Shown here: piece by piece, positions 22,415 to 32,600 of the stretch
How the letters are laid out: each line of letters starts with the position of its first letter
Position numbering within the stretch: position 1 is the first letter of the stretch
Assembly (NCBI RefSeq): GCF_046630445.1
Contig: NC_092339.1
Coordinates: 79,073,501-79,137,500 of the forward strand
Origin: Rutidosis leptorrhynchoides
Taxonomy: Eukaryota; Streptophyta; Magnoliopsida; Asterales; Asteraceae
Direction of reading: 5' to 3'
Length of the DNA: 64,000 nucleotides
Notes under the pieces: model-generated
Seen by the model: the letters and a program-made list of their open reading frames with translations, nothing else
Database searches by the model: none
What the model was told of the DNA's origin: nothing
Program-made: the position numbers and the translations under genes

Positions 22415-23343
22415 AGCATATTGATGATACGCATCAAACACCGCCGCTGGTGAATCCTGACCTTGAAGCGACTGCCACCTCCAAAGACTGGGCCATAGAC
22501 CTGGATTCAGACACTACTCCAACACCACCGCGCAGTAGCTTCCGCCTAGCCAATCTAGCCCAGCTCACCCAGTCCTCTGCAGAGAATGCCGCCGAGCAGT
22601 CCGCCTTCTTGCAACAAATCTTTCCGGCGGAATTCCGTGAGCAATTATCCGTGCTGCCCTTCCGCCAAGCACACGACGCCTTCATTCAAAATGGCCTTGT
22701 GTTCTTTGGCATGTTTGCGGATTATGCACGCCATGCCACCAACTTGCACCAAGTGGTACTGCGTAAAGAAATCGAGCTAGGTTTGCTGCAAGCGGGCATT
22801 GATCAATTGAGAAGCGAAAGGAGGGATGCGGACGAGGCGCGCAAGGCTGTTGAAAACACTGCGGCGGAAACGAAAACCGCCTTGATTGCCGAGCGAAAAA
22901 AGAATCAAGAGCTGGTAGGGGCGATTGATCAGGAAAAGGGTGAAGCAGAATGCCTGCGGGCTGACCTTGATAGGGTCAGCAGGGAAAAGGACAACGCGGT
23001 GACAGGCTGCGAGCCAGCAGAGGCGGATTTGTTGAAACTACGCACCTCTCTTCCGGCCCTTGCGCAAAAGCTCATGGACTCAGAGCCCGTAACCAAAAAA
23101 TTCAACGCTTATGTTGACGCGGTGAAAGACCATGACCGTAACAAGGTTATGCTTGAAGTGATCAAAGGCTGCGAGCTCGTGCCACCGTAGCCTGACATTG
23201 TGCAGAAATACTTGAAGGAGGACACTGCCGCGTCACTTCTAGAAGCATAACATGACATCCAAACCATCCCAATCCCCAAGCTGAACGCCTTCTCTGTGGA
23301 CCAGAATGCATCTCTTGATAACTTTCTCAAGGAAGATTTGTGA

Positions 23344-23603
23344 TTGAACAATTATCCCCTCGTTTGCGCCGTAAGTCCTATGCTTAGGCAGGTTTGGAAA
23401 CAATTTCATTATATTTGGGCTGTAAGTCCCGTGTCGGGCAGGCGAAAACAATTTGTGTTTGTAATAATTTATTTTGTTATGTATGTTTGTACTATGCATG
23501 CGTGGTTGTATATTTCATTGTTTATATATCGCGAGTCAAAACAATCGTAGAATTCCGCATGCTCATGCGGGGTAGTTAGCCAAAACCATTCGCGCGTTTC
23601 GAG
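23344..23603 (+). other. Non-coding gap between antisense ORF and element C
   Basis: It contains two similar GTAAGTCC...GGGCAGG-like segments and AT-rich sequence that could be a 3' untranslated region. Nothing else is recognised. Confidence 0.4.
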
Positions 23604-25568
23604 TGATATCGGCTAAAAAGTCACGTTTTCACCCCAGTATTAAGGCCCAAAAACAAGAAAGATTCGAACTTTGTCAGCAAAATCCCTACTTCGTCAGTTA
23701 AAATTGAAGAACAAGTAATTACGAAGACTGTGCAAAAAGAATCAAGAGAATCGGAGCTAAAACGAAGATTCTAGAGCAAAAACGGTGAAAGACAAAAAAT
23801 GAAGTTACGATCCAGGGAATTAGCAAGCCAAACGGGCTGCCAAACGGCCTGCTAGTGTGGCAAACGACGTGCCAAATGCCCAGATCAAATGGCCTCGTTA
23901 AAGGGCCTGACTTAGCAAACGGGCCCTGCAAAGGGCATGCCAAACAGCCTGCCAGCTGTTTGCAGGAAAATTTTGTGCTTATTTAAAGGGTCTTTGTCAT
24001 TCATTCCAACACACACTTCAATTTACTTCTTTCTCTCTTTTGTACAATATTATGCATACTCTCAAGGCCTTCAACTCCGTGCGGGAAACCTAGTACCCGG
24101 AGAAGAACGCCGAAGATTATATTAGGAGCGGTCTGGAGTCTTGAAGTTGTCACTTTTGTATTCGGAACTCGTTTAATCTGCTGGTATTTCTATCCCTTAT
24201 CTTTATATAATGTCTTTTATCATTATGTTCTATGATATTGTTGCCATGATTAGCGAGTAGTTATCTTTAGTGTACGCTATGATGTAAGCAGTTATAATGC
24301 CGAAATAATGTTATGGTTTGTGTATGCTGTTGAAATGTTTTCCGATTATGCTTTAAACTCAATCGCTTTTCCAACTAATAGAATGTAGTTATTGGCTATG
24401 TTATTGGGAAGTCGTGAACCCCGATTCAGAGTACACTATCTATGTCACCCCTTGGTAAGAGAAGTCTATCGGATACAACGTAAGATTGACTGAGGCACAC
24501 CGGTTGTAGTAAGTTTATCAAGCTTTGGATTCCGACTGAGGACTCTTTCGTAGTGAAACATCTGACTAGACCCTTAGTACATTGTCAGTCCCAGACCATG
24601 CTAGTGTGGTCACCAAGCATATAAACTTCGTACATGCAAGCTGAAGCACAGCGGTTGTTGTAAGCTGTACCTCTGCTAAGTAAGGCCATGGAACCCGGTC
24701 AGTGTTGATTAGTACACTGCACCATAACGCGGTCTCAAGCATTGCACCCCGCTTGAGGGATTCTTAGTTAATTAAGGAACTGTTTGTTTAGACACATAAA
24801 GGATTGGACCGTTAGGATAACCGAACCTGTTCATAGAAGTCAGCTTGACTTGGCCATGGTGTTCTTTATAGTTGAACTCTTTTTAAGGGCCTAACTATCT
24901 TTTAAAACCAATCATTAACGAAAGCATTGAAACACATCACGTCTCTCGGATATGGTAAACCATGTATTCTATTATGCTTAAGAAAGTTTAGACCATTGTG
25001 GAATGTTAATACGTCACCCAACCGAGTCGCTCAATTAGATGAGCCGTCTGAACGTGTATGCCTGTAGTCAGACTGCACGGGCGTCGGGGGTAAGGGACGT
25101 TGCTGTCTATTCAGAATCTTCAAGCCTAACGCAGTACCCAGTGACATGTCTTATGACAGGGGCGTTTAGGACCAGTGTAATGAATACAAGGCCTCTGCCT
25201 ATTCATGAGCCAGCATTCCATAATCTCGGCTGAATAACTGATGAAATCATAGTATGCACTCATTTTAACCTTATCTGAATTACGAATTTTATCGCATTTA
25301 GTTTATCTGTCTTATAAATTAGAAAATTCGAAAATTAAGTAACCACTACTCCTTCTTAACTATCTTAGGCTTAAATATAGCTTCGATTCTACTGATATCG
25401 CAAAAATACGACTCTAGGTCATACTTCCCTTACTCATGCTAAGGAGTAGTATAATTTAGACCCCGCTAAATATAAATTTAAAACAGTACCACCCCCTTGG
25501 TGGTTGATTCTGGCGTGCTGCGGCCCGACGACACCGCACAAATAAAACCGTCCATTTCAGCCGTATCA
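23604..25568 (+). repeat. 5' LTR of element C (1965 bp)
   Basis: It matches 41639-43052 plus 52056-52635. At 23822-23960 it has many short AAACGGC/GCC-type repeats before a TATA-like TTATTTAAAG. Its start is defined by the match with the sequence after the purine tract at 41639. Confidence 0.92.
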
Positions 25569-25585
25569 AGGGGGAGTCTAGTTTT

Positions 25586-25603
25586 TGGCGCCGCTGCCGG
25601 GGA
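25586..25603 (+). other. Primer-binding site of C (Asp tRNA type)
   Basis: TGGCGCCGCTGCCGGGGA, 17 bases after the LTR, is the Athila-type primer site. The same sequence is used by G. Confidence 0.92.
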
Positions 25604-25993
25604 ACTGGTATCAGGCAATACTGATCTCTATCAAACTTATTCACAAGCATTTAGTGGTGCCTAAGAAAGACAATTATACACGGACTTGGTTGTTGGATTT
25701 TCCGAACAGTCTCCAATTATATTGGGACCAAAAGGATCCTGCCTCTCCGTAGTCAGCCTGGCCACTTGGTTTGTTGAATAATTCGTGTGGATCTCTGTTA
25801 TCGAAATACCAGGGAATCAGTAGCCAGAACCAAAAACATATTCAACCATAGGATAGTTAGTTAGTTAAATTAGATTACCTTAGACTAAGACTACTTTAGA
25901 TTAGACTACCTTAGACTAATTAGCCTACCTTAGATTATTTTAGAAATTTAGTTTATTTGCTAAAAATTAAAAACAAAAAGGCATACCCAGTGT
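25604..25993 (+). other. Untranslated leader of C
   Basis: No coding sequence is supported. It has repeated TTAGATTA/CTTAGACTA-type short units around 25860-25935. Confidence 0.5.
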
Positions 25994-28140
25994 ATGACCC
26001 AAACCCGATCTAGACTAGGGCCGTTGTTATTCGTACCTGATCCAGACGCAATAATCTCTAAAGCACACAAGGAAGCACGAATCAGAAATCGAATGGCGTT
26101 ACGCGTTACTTTAGCAGAAAATACCAAACCCTCAATTGAAGGTCGAGGAGGACCGATCAGATTTCCAGAGATTCAAGGACACTCGTTCGAGTTAAAATAT
26201 CACATCATCCAGCTCATCCAGAATAGCTGTCAGTTTCATGGATTACCGAATGACGATCCTAATTCTCACCTTGATAAATTCATATCTCTTTCGAACTCCT
26301 ACAAACAGCCAGGGATAGGACAAGATATAGTCCGGCTATACTTGTTTCCCTATTCTCTCACTCATCATGCTCAAACTTGGTTCGAAGGACTGGAAAAAGA
26401 TTCCATCACGTCATGGACGGAGATGGCTACTAAATTCCTAACCAAATATTTCCCTCCTTCTAAATAAACCAAACTAAAGAATGACATCATTAACTTCAAA
26501 CAAAGTTATGATGAATCTCTTTACACTGCATGGGAGCGATTCAAAACCCTGCTGAAGAAATGCCCTAATCACCAGCTAGAACGGTCAGCCCAAATCTGTA
26601 CCTTCTACAATGGTTTTACGGCAAATCATAGGACGAAAATCGATGCATCAGCTCAAGGGAATCTGATGAACCAAACCGCAGATGAAGCATGGGAATTGCT
26701 CGAGAACATGACAATGCATCATCACGACTAGAACAGTGGTGAAACAACTTCATCATCTGCCCCACTCTCTGCACTTAACAATCAAACAGAGGCCATCAAA
26801 TCTGTCACAGATAAGATGGAATCTCTTGCTAAACAACTCGGAGAATTGAAGACGCAGCCGCAGCAGGTCAAAAAAGCTCAGGCTTGTGTTAATTGTACCA
26901 ACCCGCAACCTACTGAAGAATATCAAGTTGAGTACGAAAACCCTGACGGTTCAGTCTGTTACGTTCAATACCCTGCTCGTCCACCAAATCCCGGATTCAA
27001 TCAACAACCTAGGGTTAAGCAATCAACCTTTTCGTTATCGCTATCTACCTTATCCAGCCCAACAATCTCAATTGACCTACGATCAACCAATTCCACTCAC
27101 TGGTTCACCAGTCGAGGAAAATTCCCCTACCACCCAGATTACAAAAGCAACTAACCCCACTCTTGGAGCTGTTGATCAGTTGACTCAGTTCATTCAAGGT
27201 CAACAACAGTTAAATCAGAGAACTGCAGCCAGACAAGATCAGACGGAGATACTAATGAGAAATCAATTGGCTCTGCTCAAAAGTCTAGAGACGCAGCTCG
27301 GACAGTTATCACAACGCCTTGAAACCCGACCGCAGGGAATGTTACCAAGTAATACTATCCAAAATCCCCACATAGAAGAAGCAAAGCAAATGGATTCCGT
27401 AATCCCAGAGGAAGAACCACGGAGAAGGTCAGCTAGGCTCAAGAACAAATCCACATATACTCAGAAGCCACCCCTGAAACTCCAGTTCGTGTACCCTATC
27501 CTGGAAGGCTACAAGAAGAACCATCCAAGCTTGATTCCTTCAAACTTGATGGAAAATTCCTGGACACTATGTCCAAAGTCCCCAACCAGAAGAGATACAT
27601 CCGAAGGCTTCTCTCTACAAAGGAAAGGATACCAGATTCTAACAAAATTCCACTGAGTGAAGAATGCTCTGCATTACTCAGAAACTCTCTACCACCAAAG
27701 CTAGGAGATACGGGCTGATTCGTTTTTCCGTGTTCAATCTACCAATTTGGAACCATTCACGTACTAGTAGATTTAGGAGCAAGTATCGACCTAATCCCCT
27801 ACTCTCTCTACAAGAGATTAGAGTTAGGAGACTTGTCACCAACTAAAATGACAATCCAACTTGCCGATCACACAATTCGATATCCTAAAGGCATAGTTGA
27901 GAACGTCTTGGTGAAAGTCAACAAATTCTTGTATCGTACGGATTTCGTAGTAATGGATATCAAGAAAGACCTACACACACCAGTAGTGTTAGGAAGACCT
28001 TTCATGAATACGGCTAGGACTGTCATTGATGTGTACAATCAAACCTTGATCTTACGATCACATGGATAGAGCATTACCTTCAAAATTGACAGACCAACCG
28101 ATCTTTCTGGACAGGCAGAGATGTTTGCTATTTTCACAAA
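25994..28140 (+). pseudogene. Broken Athila-like gag-protease of element C
   Basis: The reading starts MTQTRSRLGP and contains a capsid-type core (about residues 50-160, with motifs such as HLDKFISL and FPYSLTHHAQTWFEGL). A weak zinc-knuckle remnant is near 26890. A glutamine-rich helical region and an arginine-rich patch follow. Around 27762-27800 there is an aspartic-protease-like active site D-L-G-A, and near 27990 the flap-side motif LGRPF. In-frame stops lie at 26465-26467 and 26729-26731, a frameshift at about 27010-27060, and further stops at about 27654 and 27717. D-L-G-A also occurs in G, so it is a family trait and not decay. It makes no full protein now. Confidence 0.82.
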
Positions 28141-28149
28141 CGGATGACT

Positions 28150-29194
28150 TCCGATGACGAGTCTTCACCACAGCCGATGATATCGAGATGGATGTCGAAT
28201 CACAGCCTGTAGACGACCCAGAAATGGAAGAAGAGGATCCCAATGAAGAAATAGAGGAAGAGGAGGAATCTGAAGAGGAAAAGGAAATGGAAGACGTAAA
28301 AGAAACTATGACAATACCTGCTCTGAGCATTAAGCGTCATGAAGAATTAATGAGGCTTGAGATGGAAGATCACAGTTTAATAATTCGCTTCAAGAAGAAG
28401 ACTGACAAGGCCGAGGTTAAGGATATAGAAAGTGATCCTGCAAGTATCAAAGTGGAGAATCAGAATACTGAAGAAACCCGTCCATCAGATGCATCCTCAG
28501 AAGAATAATATACCGATGATGATGAGGAAGAGCAACATGAAGACATTCTGAATAACTCACACTCTCTAACCGAACCAGATTAAGGGGAGCCAGACTCCTC
28601 TTCAAATCAGATTCCGATTATATCCACACACGCAGACATGATAACCTTCATCAATGATACTGATGAATTTTAAGATATTCTCGAAGCCATCCGTAAATCA
28701 ACAATTGATTTTACGCTACGCTTAACGGAACGAATTATGGCTATCCGAGAAGAACACAACCTCTATCTCCAAAGAGAAGACAATGATATTGAAATCCTAG
28801 AAGAACGCATTCAAGACTTTATTAATCCTCTTCACGATCATAACTACCAAGAAGAAAGGCAACGAGAGCACAATTCAGTGGTTCGCACTATTCTTGAGAC
28901 AAGATTCTGTCGAGATCAGAAGATCATTTACTCTAAGGTTTATAATGCCTTAGCCGGATCTGCACTTCTGTTCTCAGCAAACCAACGAGCACTACTGACT
29001 CTCATCCAAAAGCACATGGATCTTTCCACCGGACTCCCGACTTATCTATCTGATTTGCAAATGATCGAGCCTTTTTGCTCTCTTGGAAAGACATAATTTC
29101 GAAAGCACACCAGACAGGCTAGTGATTTACGTAATAATTGATCACCATGCTGATCTGATTATCAAAGAGTTACGAGACGCTGTTACGGAGGAAG
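28150..29194 (+). pseudogene. Unidentified acidic/helical ORF of C, first part
   Basis: Where pol should start there is a different coding region. It begins with an acidic stretch dominated by E and D (28188-28508), has a few stops, and then a helical segment at 28737-29096 with many charged residues and the phrase NALAGSALLFSANQRALL. It has no D-D or Y/F-x-D-D motif and no zinc-finger pattern. Element G interrupts it at 29195 and its reading resumes at about 39533. I do not recognise the family. The separate-protein versus Gag-extension question cannot be settled from one decayed copy. Confidence 0.5.
29190..29194. other. Target-site duplication of G, left copy (GGAAG)
   Basis: GGAAG directly precedes the 5' LTR of G and recurs directly after its 3' LTR at 39528-39532. 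Confidence 0.95.
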
Positions 29195-31049
29195 TGATAG
29201 TGCTCCAAATGAACATATATTTAGTAGCAATATCGTTCCAATATGTAAAGATTTTAAATGTAATTTCCTTATTTTTAGTTGTAATAGTTAAATAAATAAG
29301 TGCGAAGACGAAAGACGCAAATCGCTCGAAAATGAAGATTTAAAGACAAAAACGAAGATTTGAAAGACCAAAACATCCAAAAAGCTCAAATGTACAAGAT
29401 ACAATTCAAAAGGTTCAATTTATTGATGAGAAACGTCTAAAAATGACAAGAGTACAAGTTACAAAACGCAAAGTACAAGATATTAAATTATACGAAAGGA
29501 CGTTCGAAAATCCGAAACCAGGACATGAACCAACTCTCAACGCTCGACGCAACGGTGTAAAAATTACAAGTCAACTATGCACAAGAATAAAATATAATAT
29601 TTAAATAATTCATAATAAGAATAATATTAAATAATAAAAAGTTGTTAATTGAGCATAGTTCAGGGGTCGTAAATGAAAATTTGAATTCTAATTTACCTAT
29701 AAAAGGAACGATACGTTCGATGAATTAAGAGGAGAATTTTTCTCCGATCTTTTTTTTCTTCGATCAATTATCAATATCAATTATCAATATCTATATTCTA
29801 TATCTCTATCATAATGTTAATGTAATAAGATATAACAATAATCTTAATTTTAAGTTTAAATTATGATAATAATAAGATTTATGATAGAGATCATTTGAGT
29901 GTGTAAGTCGAAATTCTGTCCGTGTAACGCTACGCTATTTTTAATCATTGTAAGTTATGTTCAACCTTTTTACATTAATGTCTCGTAGCTAAGTTATTAT
30001 TATGCTTATTTGAGCCGAAGTAATCGTGATGTTGGGCTAAAATATTAAGACGGGGTTATTGAACTTTGTACCATAATTAAGGTTTGGGCAAAAGACCGAC
30101 ACTTGTGGAAATTGAACTATTGACTATTAATAGATGGGGGGTATTGTCTAATTGAGTGACAACTCATTGGAGTCTGTCGAACCTATCTTCAAATTAATTA
30201 ACCTAATAATTAATAATGATTATGGTTGTCCTATTTAGTGATGTTCATATGGAATCTGTTATAATCATTTAATTAATCAATTGGGTTGGGTAATTGATTA
30301 TTCATTCTGATCAAGTGGATGAATTAATATTCATAAACTAATTAAAACAGGGGTGGATTACATACAGTGATAACTGGTGTAATTGTTGACAGAAGTGATA
30401 ACTGCGTCACAGTTTAAATCCTTAATCAGTTGGAATATTTGACTTCGGGTATAAGGGTAATTTGACGAGGATACTCGCACTTTATATTTATGACCGATGG
30501 ACTATTATGGACAAAAACCAGATAGATGTATCAAATAAACCAGGACAAAGGACAATTAACCCATGGTAATAAATTAAAATCAACACGTCAAACATCATGA
30601 TTACGGAAGTTTAAATAAGCATAATTCTTTTATTATATTTCTCATCGTATCTTTATTTACTGTCATTTTATTACTCGCAATTTTATTTTCTGTCATTTTA
30701 TTTATCGCAATTTATTTTACGCACTTTAATTTTTGTCATTTATTTTTACGCTTAAAATCGACAAACCGGTCATTAAACGGTAAAACCCCCATTTTATAAT
30801 AATACTACTACTTATTTATATATATATTTTTACAAATAAACTTAATAATATAGCGTTAACTTCACCAGCTCCCTGTGGAACGAACCGGACTTACTAAAAA
30901 CTACACTACTCTACGATTAGGTACACTGCCTATAGTGTTGTAGCAAGGTTTAGGTATATCCCATCCGTAAATTAATAAAACTTGTGTCATATTTTGTAGT
31001 ATTTTGTATTAAAAATAATACTATTTCGTACCCTCACGCTACATCATCA
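29195..31049 (+). repeat. 5' LTR of element G (1855 bp)
   Basis: It starts TGATAGTGCTCC and ends CATCATCA. It belongs to the same family as the B LTR but lacks the TA expansions and the twin palindromes. A TATA-like CTATAAAAGG lies at about 29699. Confidence 0.95.
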
Positions 31050-31055
31050 AGTTTT

Positions 31056-31073
31056 TGGCGCCGCTGCCGGGGA
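31056..31073 (+). other. Primer-binding site of G (Asp tRNA type)
   Basis: TGGCGCCGCTGCCGGGGA, six bases after the LTR, identical to the site in C. Confidence 0.95.
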
Positions 31074-31838
31074 GCGCTAAAACGCTATATTTTTAATTTA
31101 TATTTGTAAAAATATAATTATAAAAAAAGTAATTTCGGGGACCGTGTGTCAGATATAGATTTTGTTAAGATTCTAGTAAGTGGTAAATAATATCAAGGTA
31201 ATAACATTAAGTAGTGTCATAGCTAATACACTTCGTTGTAGTATAGTAGTATAGTGGTAAATATCATCTATCGTTCTAAATATAAAGTAGTGTCATAGCT
31301 AATTCTAAGTTTTTAATAAATAAATTCAAGTGGACATATTAATAACATCAAATATAATAACATTTAGAATTTGTCCGCTGCCGTAATGTTTAACATCAAA
31401 TGGACATATTCACTTTCGTAGTTGTAGTAAGTTCTAGGACAAATTAAAAATTATTGTTTTTATAGTGGACAAATTATAGTGGAGGTGGTTAAGAAAGTAA
31501 AAAAAAAATAAGTCAAAAAGTGGGTCCCACGAATGCAATCACATTGATTTTTTTCTTTGCTGTTCGATATCAGAAATAAACAACCCCAAGTGGGGCACGG
31601 CTGTTGACAACCGAAAATTTACGTAAATTTAAAAAAAAAAAAGTCGTATTTATTAAATACTTCAGGGGTATATTATGTAACTTATAATTAATAATTGCTA
31701 TCATGTCGCTTTCATGTGAATAGTAAATTAATTAATTTATTTTCATTTACTATTCATGAATAGTAAATGAATTAAAAAAAAAAGTTTTAAAAAAAAATTA
31801 TAATTATAAAAAATTATTAATTTGTAAAAAAAAAATCG

Positions 31839-31878
<40 letters not shown>

Positions 31879-31946
31879 GTAAAAAAAAAAATCTGTTAAA
31901 AAAAAAAAAAAAACGTTTTTTTAAAAAAAAAAAAAAAAATTCGTTT

Positions 31947-31980
<34 letters not shown>

Positions 31981-32600
31981 TTTATATTTTTAAGATTTTT
32001 TCTATAAAAAAATTATTTTAAGTTTTATTACCATTAGTTTTTTTTAGACTATATTCGTAACTTTTAGTATTAAGTTTAGTTTTGCCATAGTTATTTTTAC
32101 TTCTAGAATTTTTAAGCTTTGCTATAAAATCCCTTAAGTGCTTATTCCTTAGACTAAGTTTTAGGTGCTTAGAATTTTACGACGCCGTATTTCGCACTAC
32201 TTTCTTATTTTTATTTTTCGACGCCTATTTTTCGACCTTTTATTTTTCGACATTTTTCGACGCGCAATCTATTTCTTTCTTATTTCTCGCCATTCTAGTT
32301 TTTAGGACTTAGAATTTTTTTCTACTTCTTCTCTAAATTTCTTAAAATTACGAAAATTTATTTTAAGTGGTTAAATTGATAGACATCAAAATTTTCTGGT
32401 TCGTAGTAATAGTTGGATTTGTACGTGGACCGGGTTATTGGAGCCAAACAGTCCTCAATTATATTGAGACCAAACGAATCCTGCCCCTCTGCTGCATCTT
32501 TTGGCTATTCGAAACGTGGGCAAAATCAGAAAAGTCTATTGGTTGGATAACTTATTATAATTTTTCTTTCCTTTTTAAAAACTAATAGGATATTCAGTGA
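31074..32600 (+). other. Long untranslated leader of G, including A-rich tract
   Basis: No gene is seen. 31500-31990 is dominated by long A runs broken by short T runs and CGT. At 32180-32270 short TTTTTCGACG-type units repeat. The last 300 bp match the leader of B. A leader of this length may hold packaging signals. Confidence 0.6.

Larger units (their letters stand above)
21305..23343 (+). pseudogene. Antisense accessory ORF of E (Transposase_28-like, coiled coil, two introns)
   Basis: The first part resembles the plant domain called putative gypsy-type transposon (Transposase_28): a region with NFRVPPSDFFLGVLDH, then LHPYAIGKIILF, then a WFTFFAR segment. The second part is acidic and lysine-rich, then a long helical region (about 22780-23050) rich in A, E, K, R and L that should form a coiled coil. 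Two GT-AG introns fit well (21998-22078 and 22352-22414). One frameshift near 21925 and in-frame stops at 23188-23190 and 23248-23250 break it before the apparent natural stop at 23341-23343. Apart from these breaks the frame is well kept. The protein's role is unknown. It has no catalytic motif I can see, despite the domain name. Confidence 0.72.

Noticed and set aside
21305..23343. Host gene interpretation of the spliced ORF
   Set aside because: The Transposase_28-like region, flanking Tat pol and adjacent LTR-type junction make a retrotransposon accessory ORF more likely; a domesticated copy is not supported because stops and a frameshift break it.
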